Source: JAPPHA01 sp963662705 | Lineage (GTDB): Bacteria > Pseudomonadota > Alphaproteobacteria > Rhodobacterales > Rhodobacteraceae | DNA length: 64,000 nucleotides | NCBI GenBank assembly: GCA_963662705.2 | Contig: OY759767.1 | Coordinates: forward strand, 3,906,001 to 3,970,000 | Direction of reading: 5' to 3' | In this document: in pieces, positions 51,776 through 61,604 of the stretch | Numbering within the stretch: the stretch's first letter is position 1 | How the letters are laid out: each line of letters starts with the position of its first letter | Program-made: the position numbers and the translations under genes | Notes under the pieces: model-generated | Told to the model about the DNA's origin: nothing | Databases searched by the model: none | What the model saw: the letters and a program-made list of their open reading frames with translations, nothing else

Positions 51776-52930
51776 ATGGGAGATTTGGAAATACTCGTTG
51801 GGACTACCAAGGGCGCGTTCCTGATCGCGGGCGGGCGCGAGCGCAGCGGATGGGCCGTTCGCGGCCCATTCTGTGACGGATGGCCCGTCAACCACGTTAC
51901 CGGTGATCCCGAAACCGGCACGATCTGGGCCGGCGGGGGAGGCGACTGGCATGGCGCCGGTGTTTGGCGGTCCGATGATGGCGGGAACAGCTGGCAGGTC
52001 GTCAAGCTCACAAAGGGCCAGATGGATGACTGGGCGGCGAACGATCCCGACTTTGCCCAGATGATCGGCTGGACAGACGATCCCCTGCCCTTTGGCGGCG
52101 CGTTCTCGCAGATCTGGAGCCTCGCATTCGCCCACGGCACGCTTTACGCCGGCACAAAGCCCGCTGGCCTCTTGGCCAGCTGCAATCGAGGTGAGACATG
52201 GAAGCGGGTCGAGACGCTGACCAGCCACCCTTCCGCGGACAGTTGGCCACCGGGCGCGGCAGGACTAATCCTTCACACAATTGTCGCACACCCCGCCGAC
52301 CCGCGGCGGATCTGGGTCGGCATATCCGCTGCAGGAGTGTTTTCGACCGAAGATGGCGGCGTGACATGGGAGCGACGCAACCGTCTGTCGAACGCCAACG
52401 CCTGCGAAGGGCACGATCACCCGGCCGCGCCCCGGGATGGCGAAACCGGACACTGCGTGCACAACATGATGCGCGCGCCGGGCGAGGGAGACGTGCTTTT
52501 TCAGCAGAACCATCACGGGGTCTGGCGCTCGAACGATGGAGGACGCAGCTGGGACGACATAAACGCCGGCCTGCCTTCGACCTTCGGGTTTCCGATCCTG
52601 GTACATCCCCGCGACCCCGCGACGGTCTGGACGCTGCCGCTCAACGGCGACATGGAGGGCCGCTTTCCTCCCGATGCAGCTGCAGCGGTATGGCGGACGT
52701 GCGACGGGGGCGGTTCATGGCAGGCCCTGCGCAAGGGGCTGCCGCAGAAGAGCTGTTATTTTACCGTGCTCCGCCAGGCGATGGCGGGTGATGCGCGCGA
52801 ACCGGCCGGAATCTATTTCGGCACCAATTCTGGTTCGGTCTTTGCCAGCCTCGACGAGGGAGAAAGCTGGAGCGAAATCGCACAGCACCTGCCGACGATC
52901 CTGTCCGTGGAGGTCCTGGACCGGACCTAG
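51776..52930 (+). CDS. Asp-box (BNR-repeat) beta-propeller protein, sialidase/sortilin-like fold
   Basis: A 384-residue protein with at least six Asp-box turns spaced along the chain: SDDGGNSW, SCNRGETW, TEDGGVTW, SNDGGRSW, TCDGGGSW and SLDEGESW. These mark a multi-blade beta-propeller like those of sialidases, sortilins and photosystem-assembly factors. No signal peptide is visible, so it is likely cytoplasmic. It lacks a clear catalytic set for sialidase activity, so a binding or scaffold role is as likely as hydrolysis. Annotators often label such genes as exo-alpha-sialidase or glycosyl hydrolase. Confidence 0.82.
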   Translation: MGDLEILVGTTKGAFLIAGGRERSGWAVRGPFCDGWPVNHVTGDPETGTIWAGGGGDWHGAGVWRSDDGGNSWQVVKLTKGQMDDWAANDPDFAQMIGWTDDPLPFGGAFSQIWSLAFAHGTLYAGTKPAGLLASCNRGETWKRVETLTSHPSADSWPPGAAGLILHTIVAHPADPRRIWVGISAAGVFSTEDGGVTWERRNRLSNANACEGHDHPAAPRDGETGHCVHNMMRAPGEGDVLFQQNHHGVWRSNDGGRSWDDINAGLPSTFGFPILVHPRDPATVWTLPLNGDMEGRFPPDAAAAVWRTCDGGGSWQALRKGLPQKSCYFTVLRQAMAGDAREPAGIYFGTNSGSVFASLDEGESWSEIAQHLPTILSVEVLDRT

Positions 52931-53454
52931 CCATTCGATTGTTTTTCAGTGGGCCAAATGCGAAGACGGAATTGAGGGAAAAGCGCTTGATACTGCGAAA
53001 GCGATTCCGTTCATTGGGCGCATCCAGGTGCAGGCGCTTCTTCGGCTTTTCCGGAAACGCGACACGTCGGAAAGACTGATCCCCCTGTAGGGACCCCGAG
53101 AATTCCCGCGTCGGCGGCCGTGCGCTTCGCACGCCGAATTCAAGCCGGAAATGAACCGATGCTCATGCAGAAATCTCGACGACCGCCAGATGAAATCAGC
53201 ATGGCTGATCATCCACAGGCAGGGCGGGCCCGAAGAGAAGGGTCCGGGTCGGCCATGGAGATGAAGCGCCGAGTTGCTACGACCGCGCAAGAAGATCGTG
53301 AGATGCGAATTGCGCCGATTGCCGCGCGGGAGAACAGCGGATTCGACGGTCGTTTACGAATGCCAGCCCGGGACTCCGGCAGTATGCTGCCCAATTCGCC
53401 TGCGATTATCAGGTCTTCAGGTCTCGGCTGCGCGTCATTCCCCGACTTGTGCCG
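52931..53454. other. Intergenic region between the Asp-box gene and the dipeptide ABC operon
   Basis: This stretch of 524 bases lies between convergent genes. I see no supported gene and no T-tract terminator. Confidence 0.4.
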
Positions 53455-55104
53455 TCAGGTCGTCGCAGCTTCACCGATGTTGTCGACGCCGCGTTCCTCC
53501 AGGAGCGTGGTGAGCCAGTCCGGATCCATTTCCGGTACCGAAGACAGCAACAGGTCCGTGTAGGGATGGTGCGGCGGTTTGAACATTTCATCCTTCGGAC
53601 CCTGCTCGACGACCTGGCCCTGCTTCATCACCACAACCTCGTCGGCGATTGAACGAACCGTGGCGAGGTCGTGGGTGATGAACATGTAGGCTAGGTTGAG
53701 TTCCTGCTGCAGCCGGTCGAGCAGTTTCAGGATACCTTCCGCAACCAACTGGTCCAGGGCGCTCGTCACCTCGTCGCAGATAATGAAGGTCGGATCGGCC
53801 GCAAGCGACCGGGCGATTCCGACCCGCTGCTTTTGGCCGCCGGAGAGTTCCGGTGGATAGCGGCCGTAGAACTTCGAAGGATCCAGTTCGATCATGTCGA
53901 GCAGTTCGTCCACCCGGTTCTTCAGACCGGTTCCCCTCAGGCCCCCGTAAAACTCCGCAGGCCGGCCAATGATGTCACCGATGCGGACCTTGGGATTGAG
54001 GGCCGTGTCGGCCATCTGGTAAATCATCTGGGCCTGCCGAAGCTGATCCTTGGTGCGGGAAAGATAATTGGCGGGAAGTTCCTCTCCCTGGAACAGGATG
54101 CGGCCACTCAGGGGCGGCAGCAGGCCGGTGATGCACCGGGCGGCCGTGGACTTGCCGGAGCCGGATTCACCCACCACGGCGACCGTCATGCCCGCGTGGA
54201 CGTCAAAGGACACGTCTTCGAGAACTTTCACCGGTCCATATGCCGCGTCGATGTTTTCAACCGCGACGACGGGCACGGCATCACCGCCCGGCCGCGGCTT
54301 CTGCTTACGCTGGAAGCTGCGGACGGCCCACAGGCTCTTGGTGTAGTCCTCCTGCGGGTTCTCGAGCATCGACTTGGTGTCGGCCTCCTCGACCTGGTCG
54401 CCCTTCAGCAGCACCTTGATCACGTCTGCCATCTGCGCAACCACGGCGAGATCATGCGTGATGTAGATCGCGGCCGTGTTGAACTGGTCGACGATGTCGC
54501 GAATTGCGGCAAGGACCTCGATCTGCGTTGTCACGTCCAGCGCGGTCGTGGGTTCGTCGAAAATGATCAGGTCCGGCCGGCAGGACATGGCCATCGCAGT
54601 CATTGCACGTTGCAGTTGCCCGCCGGAAACCTGGTGCGGATAACGGAATCCGATCTCCCGCGGGTTGGGAAGGCGCAGGCGATGGTAGAGCTCCATCGCG
54701 TCCTCCTGGCTTTCCATGCGCTTGCGGATGCGATAATGGACCGGCGCTTCGGTATGCTGGTCGATCAGCTTGTGGGCTGGATTGAAAGAGGCCGCTGCGG
54801 ATTGCGCGACATAGGCGATTCGTGAACCGCGCAAACGTCGCCGGTCCGTCTCCGTCGTTGTCGTCAGTTCCAGGCCATCGAATTCGACCGAACCTCCGGA
54901 AATCCGGCACCCGTCGCGCGCAAAGCCCATGGCGGCCAGCCCGATTGTCGATTTACCCGCGCCGGACTCGCCGATCAGCCCCATGACTTCGCCACGCCGC
55001 AGAACCAGGTCCACACCGTGAACGATTTCGAACCATTTCTCGTCGGCATAGGCCTCGATCCGGAGACCCTCGACCTTGAGAAGGACGTTACCCTTTTCTG
55101 CCAT
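53455..55104 (-). CDS. Dipeptide/nickel-type ABC ATPase with two fused nucleotide-binding domains
   Basis: A 549-residue double ATPase, equal to DppD and DppF joined. The first domain has Walker A GESGAGKST, signature VSGGQLQR and Walker B LIIFDEPTTALD. The second has GESGSGKST, LSGGQKQR and FIICDEVTSALD, where the Walker B Glu precedes Val instead of Pro. Each ends with an ITHDLA switch histidine. It powers peptide- or opine-type import through the two upstream permeases. It lies five bases after the DppC-like gene. Confidence 0.93.
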   Translation of the reverse strand: MAEKGNVLLKVEGLRIEAYADEKWFEIVHGVDLVLRRGEVMGLIGESGAGKSTIGLAAMGFARDGCRISGGSVEFDGLELTTTTETDRRRLRGSRIAYVAQSAAASFNPAHKLIDQHTEAPVHYRIRKRMESQEDAMELYHRLRLPNPREIGFRYPHQVSGGQLQRAMTAMAMSCRPDLIIFDEPTTALDVTTQIEVLAAIRDIVDQFNTAAIYITHDLAVVAQMADVIKVLLKGDQVEEADTKSMLENPQEDYTKSLWAVRSFQRKQKPRPGGDAVPVVAVENIDAAYGPVKVLEDVSFDVHAGMTVAVVGESGSGKSTAARCITGLLPPLSGRILFQGEELPANYLSRTKDQLRQAQMIYQMADTALNPKVRIGDIIGRPAEFYGGLRGTGLKNRVDELLDMIELDPSKFYGRYPPELSGGQKQRVGIARSLAADPTFIICDEVTSALDQLVAEGILKLLDRLQQELNLAYMFITHDLATVRSIADEVVVMKQGQVVEQGPKDEMFKPPHHPYTDLLLSSVPEMDPDWLTTLLEERGVDNIGEAATT

Positions 55105-55109
55105 GTCGA

Positions 55110-56171
55110 TTACTCCTTCAGGCCGGTCGAGCGGAACAGCATCCAGTCGACGACCATGTTGACAGCCACAGTCAGCAAAGCGATCGCGCCTGCGGGGATC
55201 AGCGGAGTGAGTTCACCGAACGAGATGAGCGTCGCATTTTCCCGCACCATCGATCCCCAGTCGGCCGTCGGGGGCTGGATGCCCAAACCGAGGAAAGACA
55301 GCCCCGCGACAAGCAGGAACACGAAACAGAATTCGAGACCGAACTCGGCAATCAGCGGCGCCGTCGAGTTCGGAAGGATTTCCTTTCGGATCAGGTACCA
55401 CATCCCTTCGCCCCGCAGCTTGGCAGCTTCGATGTAGTCCATGACGACGACATTTCCGGCAACGGCCCGCGTCAGGCGGTAGACCCGCGGCGAATAGATT
55501 ACGCCGATGATGATCACCAGGATAACGAGGTTCGTGCCGAAGATGCTGAGGAGAAGCAGTGCAAAGATGAGCGACGGAATCGACATGACCACATCGATCA
55601 CCCGGCCCATGATCTGGTCGAACCAGCCCTGCTTGACGGCGGCGATCATGCCGAGGAGAGCGCCGATGACGAATGCGATCGACGTGGCAACCAGCGCAAG
55701 CCCGACGGTATTCCGCGCACCGTAGACAAGCCTGCTGAACATGTCGCGGCCAAGCTGGTCGGCACCAAGCAGCATCTGTTCGTCGGCCGGGGCGAAGGAC
55801 TGCGAGATGACTTCGGCCTCGCCGTATGGCGCGATCACCGGCGCGAAGATTCCGAGGACAGCGTAGGTGAAGATCACGAACATCCCGAAGGCCGCCGTCA
55901 GCGGCGCTGTCCGCAGCGCCCGCGCCGTGTGCGGTCCGGAGATGATGATCAGGAATTCGCGGAACGAATAGGCCGTCCCGGCGGCCAGGGCCAGGAGTCC
56001 GGCGGCAATGGTAACGGCCCAAAGCGCGTCCTCGCCTCCGACAATCCCCATGACGAACGACGCGAGGGTGAGGGAGAAAAGCAGCAGGAAAGCTTCGCGC
56101 TGCCTGAAATGGGCTGCGAGGCAGGAACCGCTGATGAGCAGGGCGTAGTAACCGATGACAAAGTAATTCAT
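55110..56171 (-). CDS. Dipeptide-type ABC permease, DppC-like
   Basis: A 353-residue permease, longer at the N-terminus than typical DppC (about 300), with an extra pair or more of hydrophobic segments before TAAFGMFVIFTYAVLGIFAP. The core has LLGADQLGRDMFSRLVYGAR, the usual DppC block, and an EAA loop with AAKLRGEGMWYLIRKEILPN. It forms the channel with the DppB-like protein. The N-terminal extension of about 90 residues is unusual, and I cannot say what it does. Confidence 0.9.
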   Translation of the reverse strand: MNYFVIGYYALLISGSCLAAHFRQREAFLLLFSLTLASFVMGIVGGEDALWAVTIAAGLLALAAGTAYSFREFLIIISGPHTARALRTAPLTAAFGMFVIFTYAVLGIFAPVIAPYGEAEVISQSFAPADEQMLLGADQLGRDMFSRLVYGARNTVGLALVATSIAFVIGALLGMIAAVKQGWFDQIMGRVIDVVMSIPSLIFALLLLSIFGTNLVILVIIIGVIYSPRVYRLTRAVAGNVVVMDYIEAAKLRGEGMWYLIRKEILPNSTAPLIAEFGLEFCFVFLLVAGLSFLGLGIQPPTADWGSMVRENATLISFGELTPLIPAGAIALLTVAVNMVVDWMLFRSTGLKE

Positions 56172-56183
56172 GACGGTCGCTCC

Positions 56184-57140
56184 CTACTTCGGATGACGCA
56201 GGCGCGGATTGGTAAGGATCGCTCCCACATCCGCCGCGAGGTTGAGGAGGATGAACGTCGCCGCGAAGATCAGGCAGCAGGCCTGCACCACGGGGAAGTC
56301 CCGTTTTGTTACCGCGTCAACCAGGAGTTGGCCGATCCCCGGGTAAACGAAAACGACCTCCACGAGAACGACACCGGTGATGAGATAGGCAAGGTTGAGT
56401 GCCACGACGTTGATGATCGGTGCCAAGGCGTTGGGAAGTGCGTGCAGCGTGATCACTTTCCAGCCCGGCGCCCCCTTGAGGCGGGCCATCTCGATATAGG
56501 GTGACGCGAGCAGATTGATGATTGCCGCACGGGTCATCCGCATCATGTGTGCGACAACGACCAGGACCATGGTCAGCGCAGGCAGAAACGTCCGTTCCAG
56601 AAGCTCGAAAAAAGACATGTTTTCGCTCAAGCTGGCGATGGAAGGAAACCAGCCCGTCTGGACCGAAAAGTAGAGGATCAGGATGTAGCCGAGGAAGAAT
56701 TCCGGCGACGAGATCGATGTCAGCGTTGCGACGTTGGCCACACGGTCGAAAATGGAGTTTCGGAGCAATGCGACGATAATACCGAGTATGATCGCGACGG
56801 GAACCGCGATGACCGCGGCGTAAGCCGCAAGGAACAGGGTATTCGCGAACCGCGCACCGATCACCTCGGAAACCGGTTGCTGGTTGAGAAGGGAGACACC
56901 GAAATCTCCGACAACGGCGCCGGCCAGCCAACTCATGTAGCGGACGGGCGCAGAGCGGTCGAGGCCGAGTTCCTTGCGCAAGGCGGCCAGTGTCTCGTCC
57001 GTCGCTCCCTGGCCGAGAACCGCCTGCGCGATGTCTCCCGGCAACAGTTCGACCGCACCGAAGATCAGGGCGGAAATCACAAGCAGTGTCACAAGGCCCA
57101 GGCCGAGCCGCAACAGAATGATTCGACCTACGTCAGCCAT
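56184..57140 (-). CDS. Dipeptide-type ABC permease, DppB-like
   Basis: A 318-residue permease with the conserved N-terminal LLRLGLGLVTLLVISALIF-like membrane segment, then LLPGDIAQAVLGQGAT and the EAA loop ARLKGAPGWKVITLHALPN. It heads the minus-strand permease-ATPase operon and is divergent from the binding-protein gene 287 bases away. The arrangement implies a shared divergent regulatory region. Confidence 0.92.
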   Translation of the reverse strand: MADVGRIILLRLGLGLVTLLVISALIFGAVELLPGDIAQAVLGQGATDETLAALRKELGLDRSAPVRYMSWLAGAVVGDFGVSLLNQQPVSEVIGARFANTLFLAAYAAVIAVPVAIILGIIVALLRNSIFDRVANVATLTSISSPEFFLGYILILYFSVQTGWFPSIASLSENMSFFELLERTFLPALTMVLVVVAHMMRMTRAAIINLLASPYIEMARLKGAPGWKVITLHALPNALAPIINVVALNLAYLITGVVLVEVVFVYPGIGQLLVDAVTKRDFPVVQACCLIFAATFILLNLAADVGAILTNPRLRHPK

Positions 57141-57427
57141 CGTGTCCTCCGTATGCCCTGGTTACCCGAGTTCGAGGTGGATTGCATTCGATCGTTCGCG
57201 ATGAAGGCGCAGGCGGGCCAACCCGGAATCCGGGCGTGCATGTCGTTTCTCTGGCCGACGACCACAAGGATCCACGTTGTGCCGCAAGCAATCCCCCCAG
57301 AAGGCCGGCGCAAATCGGAACCGGCCCAATGACCTCGAATATGATCGAAAAACGTTTGTTCGCAAGTGGAATTTTCTGTACTCTCGGCGCACGCATCCAA
57401 TTTTCAGGACAAAGGAGCACCGTGCCA
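57141..57427. promoter_or_regulatory. Divergent promoter region of the dipeptide ABC system
   Basis: This stretch of 287 bases separates the minus-strand permease operon and the plus-strand binding-protein gene. Promoters for both must lie here. AAAGGAG at 57411-57417 is the ribosome-binding site of the binding protein. I cannot assign individual promoter boxes. Confidence 0.45.
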
Positions 57428-59035
57428 ATGTCGAATGCAGAAATATCCAACGTCGTGAAACGCATAACGGCTGCCGGTCGGCGGAACAGGATTTCCCGCC
57501 GCGAGTTCATGGTCGAGGCCACGGCCGCCGGAATGACCATTGCCGCCGCGTCTTCCCTTTGGGCCAGCAACGCCGCGGCAGAGACCCCGAAACAAGGTGG
57601 GACGTACCGGCTTGGCCTGCATGACGGGAACACGGCCGACCAGATGGATCCGGGCAGGTACCAGAGCGTCGGCGAAATCCAGCTTGCCCATACCCACCGC
57701 AGCTACCTGACCGAGATCACGGCAGATAACGGGCTCGGCGGAGACATGGCCGATTCCTGGAGCGCGACGCCCGATGCTAAGGTCTGGACCTTCGAGTTGA
57801 ACAAGGACGCCACCTTCCAGGACGGCCGGAATTTCACGGCCAACGACGCCATCGCTTCGCTGAACCATCACCGTGGCGAGAACACAACGTCAGCGGCGAA
57901 ACCGCTGCTCGAGAGCGTGACGGATATTCGCGCGGACGGCGATCACACGATCGTCATCGAACTGAGCCAGGGATTTGCCGACCTGCCGTGGGTGATGACC
58001 GACTACCACCTGACCATGTTGCCTGCCAAGGAAGACGGTACGATCGAGTGGGATACCGGCGTCGGTGCAGGACCCTACCGGATCGAGAACCACGATCCGG
58101 GAGTTTCTACCAACCTCGTTCGGCATGACGGGTGGCACCGGGAAGGCGCTTACTTCGACTCGATCGAAATCACCATCCTCAATGACCCGAATGCGCGGCA
58201 GACGGCGCTTGTCACGGGAGCCGTCGACGCAATCTCCTCGGTGGACCTCAAGACCCTCGCGCTCTTGAGCCGCAGCCGCGATGTCGATGTTGAAAACGTG
58301 CCGAGCGGATCCGCGATCACGCTGCCGATGTTCTGCGACCACCCGCCGTACGACAACGTCGATGTGCGTCTGGCGCTGAAGCACGCGATCGACCGCGAGG
58401 AAATCGTGGAAAAGATCCTGTTCGGAACCGGAACCCCCGGCAACGATTTCCACGTTTCTCCCAACATGCCCTACTGGCCGGATATCGAGCAGCGGAAGTA
58501 CGATCCCGACCAGGCGAAGTTCCATCTGAAGCAGGCGGGCATGGATGAACTCAACGTCGAGCTTTCCGCGGCGGACAGCGTGCTTCCCGGAGCGGTCGAC
58601 ATGGTGGTTCTCTACAGCGAGCAGGCAAAGAAGGCCGGCATCAATATCAGGCCGGTCCGCGAGCCGAACGACAGCTACTGGGCGGATGTCTGGCTGAAGA
58701 AACCGTTTGTCTTCGTGAAGTGGGGCGCACGCCCGACTCCGGACAACATGTTCACGCTGGCCTACAGTGCAGATGCCGCATGGAACGAAGCGCACTGGAA
58801 AAACGACCGCTTCAACGAATTGCTGCTGCTCGCCAAGGCGGAACTCGACGAGACCCTGAGAGCCGAGATGTACCGCGAGATGTGCCAGATCGCCCGTGAC
58901 GACGGAGGCACGATCATTCCGCTCTTCGTCAACTTCGTTTACGCCCGGCGGTCGAATGTTCGCCGGGGGGAAAGCCTGGCCGCGAGCTGGGAGTGCGATG
59001 GCGCCAGGTCCGCACATCGCTGGTGGTTTGCCTGA
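57428..59035 (+). CDS. Dipeptide-type ABC substrate-binding protein (family 5)
   Basis: A 535-residue DppA/OppA-like protein. A twin-arginine signal (RISRREFMVEATAAGMTIAAA, ending near AAA at about residue 57) directs export. The mature part starts with TPKQGGTYRLGLHDG, followed by DSWSATPDAKVWTFELNKDATFQDG, and DVRLALKHAIDREEIVEKILFG later, all typical of family 5 binding proteins. A GTG at 57422 is an equally good start given the AAAGGAG spacing. It delivers peptides, opines or similar ligands to the divergently encoded permeases. A small hairpin (CGGGAC/GTCCCG, 59039-59053) follows the stop. Confidence 0.92.
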   Translation: MSNAEISNVVKRITAAGRRNRISRREFMVEATAAGMTIAAASSLWASNAAAETPKQGGTYRLGLHDGNTADQMDPGRYQSVGEIQLAHTHRSYLTEITADNGLGGDMADSWSATPDAKVWTFELNKDATFQDGRNFTANDAIASLNHHRGENTTSAAKPLLESVTDIRADGDHTIVIELSQGFADLPWVMTDYHLTMLPAKEDGTIEWDTGVGAGPYRIENHDPGVSTNLVRHDGWHREGAYFDSIEITILNDPNARQTALVTGAVDAISSVDLKTLALLSRSRDVDVENVPSGSAITLPMFCDHPPYDNVDVRLALKHAIDREEIVEKILFGTGTPGNDFHVSPNMPYWPDIEQRKYDPDQAKFHLKQAGMDELNVELSAADSVLPGAVDMVVLYSEQAKKAGINIRPVREPNDSYWADVWLKKPFVFVKWGARPTPDNMFTLAYSADAAWNEAHWKNDRFNELLLLAKAELDETLRAEMYREMCQIARDDGGTIIPLFVNFVYARRSNVRRGESLAASWECDGARSAHRWWFA

Positions 59036-59873
59036 TCCCGGGACTTAGTCCCGACGTCGCCATGAATGCTTCGGCAGTGACTTCTGCCGGGCATTCTGGC
59101 GGCGTTCCTGCGCCAGGGGAATGACGGGCGCTACCCGGATACGCAGACCGTCTCATACTCATACCCGGTGAACTGAATGCGACCCGACCGGTTCGCCGGT
59201 TGCGTCGGCATGATGCACACTGCGCACTGCGAACCCGGCGTGATATGTCGCATCGCGTAAAATCCGGAATTCGGGAAGACCGCGGGTCATCGTGTTTCAG
59301 GGGCGAACGGAACGGAAAGGTAGTCCGGTCAGGCCCGCATTCTCGGTTTTGCGGCGCAGAGACCCGTACAGCACAAACTGCGTTCGAAGGTCCCTGCGCC
59401 AGCCGGGTCCCGTTGGCCCGGCCGTCGTCGCTTGGCGACGCGACCGACCGGTCAGGAAGCTTCCGGCCAATTCCCCCCGGCGCTGCCGGACACAGGCGCG
59501 ATTCTTCTCCGGGCACCCATCAGGCTGTCGCCTGCCTCAAGTGACAATGTTCAGGAAAGGTTCAAACCGACCGGAAACCGCATGGATTTTCGGAACTCTG
59601 ACTTCATGCGGTTTCACTCGGCAAGTCGAATCCGCTGTTCCGGAATCCGGAAATGCACCGCGTTCCGCGGAACCGGAACACCAAGAGATTCCAATCGGAC
59701 GTCCGACAAGCCATGCTCGTTCCGAATGGCGAACGGAGCGTCGCTGGCGACAGGCATGTTCGGTTTCTCCTTTTGACCGGTGTTGGCGGGAAACAGGAGG
59801 TGGACTCGCGTTCTGATTCAGCATTATCCTCTTATGTAGAGCGGCAGAAGCGTCCAAACCCAGGGAGGGAGAA
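59036..59873. other. Long intergenic region between the binding protein and ppk2
   Basis: This is 838 bases without a supported gene. It begins with a six-base stem, three-base loop hairpin (59039-59053) that lacks a T-tract. GGGAGGGAG at its right end is the ribosome-binding site of ppk2. Open frames here look like GC-driven noise. Confidence 0.45.
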
Positions 59874-60758
59874 ATGGACTCATCTAAGAAAACGGAAACG
59901 TCTGGCCGCACTTCGAAAGAGTCACGGACTGAGCACGGAAAGACAGACGCAAACCAGGACGGCGAAAGCGCGGGGCCAAGAAAGATCAAGAACAATCGCT
60001 ACGAGAAGGAACTGTTCAAGCTGCAGCTCGAACTCGTGAAGATGGTTGCGTGGATCAAGCACGAAGGGCTCAAGGTGGTCGTCGTCTTCGAGGGTCGTGA
60101 TGCAGCCGGCAAGGGTGGCGTCATCAAGCGGATCACCCAACACCTGAGTCCCCGCATCTGTCGGGTCGTTGCACTGCCCGCCCCTACCGAACGCGAGAAG
60201 ACGCAGTGGTATTTCCAGCGCTATGTACCCCACCTGCCTGCTGCGGGCGAGATCGTGCTGTTCGATCGCAGCTGGTACAACCGTGCCGGTGTTGAAAAGG
60301 TCATGGGGTTTTGTACCGACAAGGAGTACCGTGAGTTCATGCGCACCTGCCCGGAGTTCGAGCGCATGCTCGTTCGTTCCGGCATCAAGCTCATCAAGTA
60401 CTGGTTCTCCGTTTCCGACGAAGAGCAGGAGCGCAGGTTTCAGAGCCGGCTTGAACAAGGACACAAACGCTGGAAATTGAGCCCGATGGACCTGGAGTCG
60501 CGGCGCCGGTGGGTCGAATATTCCAAGGCAAAGGACGTGATGTTTGCGCACACCGACATCAAACAGGCGCCCTGGTACGTCGTGGACGCGGATGTGAAGA
60601 AGCACGCGCGGCTCAACTGCATCAATCATCTCCTGAGCATGGTGCCGTACGACGACCTGACGCCGGAGCCCGTCAAGCTTCCGAAACGCGAAGACGCCGG
60701 TGCCTACGAGCGCCCGCCGTTTTCAGACCAGACCATGGTTCCGTCCGAGTATCCCTGA
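59874..60758 (+). CDS. ppk2: Polyphosphate kinase 2
   Basis: A 294-residue PPK2, which moves phosphate between polyphosphate and nucleoside diphosphates or monophosphates. Walker A is FEGRDAAGKGG (about residues 73-83), Walker B is FDRSWYNRAG, and the lid region follows with RRFQSRLEQGHKRWKLSP. The first 40 residues are charged and low in complexity (SKKTETSGRTSKESRTEHGK). A strong GGGAGG precedes the ATG. It is a single-gene unit flanked by long non-coding stretches. Confidence 0.94.
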   Translation: MDSSKKTETSGRTSKESRTEHGKTDANQDGESAGPRKIKNNRYEKELFKLQLELVKMVAWIKHEGLKVVVVFEGRDAAGKGGVIKRITQHLSPRICRVVALPAPTEREKTQWYFQRYVPHLPAAGEIVLFDRSWYNRAGVEKVMGFCTDKEYREFMRTCPEFERMLVRSGIKLIKYWFSVSDEEQERRFQSRLEQGHKRWKLSPMDLESRRRWVEYSKAKDVMFAHTDIKQAPWYVVDADVKKHARLNCINHLLSMVPYDDLTPEPVKLPKREDAGAYERPPFSDQTMVPSEYP

Positions 60759-61604
60759 ACGGATCGGTTCCAAACGAGTGCGGAGTTCCGGGCACGTGCT
60801 CCCGTTTCAGAGTCCGGTGAACGTACGCGCACTCGCCTGAAACCACACGGGCGTTTCCGGGTTCCGAAGATTCTCGTGACCCGAAGCGCGAGCGGCACGT
60901 GAACGCGCCGGGCTGCCGGCCGGCGAGGCCAGCCCGGCATCCCGGCTCAAGTGCTCCTGTGCTTCCGTCAGACACACCGACATATCGACGCGACGAACCC
61001 TGCGGGACGTTCAGGAAATCGCCTGAATCTCCGCCCGTGCACTTCGCATGTCGCATTCAGGACAGAAAAGCCGGGAAAGAACAGAAGTACGCGCAACGTA
61101 ACTCAAAATCCGACAGGTGAATCCGGCGTGGGAAAGTTCTGGGTACCCCATTTCCGACCAGTGAGAATCCCGGCAGACAGCCCGCCCGGCACCCTCGACT
61201 CGCCGTGCTCGTTCCGGGCGCGGCGTGATCATTGCGCAGCGTGTCGCGAGGATGAACGGAGGGAAGGATGCCGGATCTCCTCTCCGCGACGGCCCTTGAA
61301 TTCGGCTTCGGCCACGCCGCTGTTTTCCCGGATTTGTCGATTGCCCGGATCCCGCGAGGTTCGAAACCCGAAGTCGTCGTAAACGATTTCAAGCCGCAGC
61401 GCCGTCGACGTCAACTGCGCGATGAATACAGCATTCGGAATACGGCCCTTTGCAACCGGGCCTGCGTTCCGGCTGCGGCCGGAGTCGCGACACCCGGGTT
61501 TGGCGAACCTCCCGCGGCGCGTGACGAATACCGGCGGCGTATGCCTGAATCAGGCACCAATCCGGTGCGTGCGGCACGAATGGTTTACGTGATCCGGAGG
61601 AACG
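60759..61604. other. Long intergenic region between ppk2 and the desaturase-family gene
   Basis: This is 846 bases with no gene I can support on either strand and no clear terminator. GGAGGAA at its right end is the ribosome-binding site of the next gene. Confidence 0.45.
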
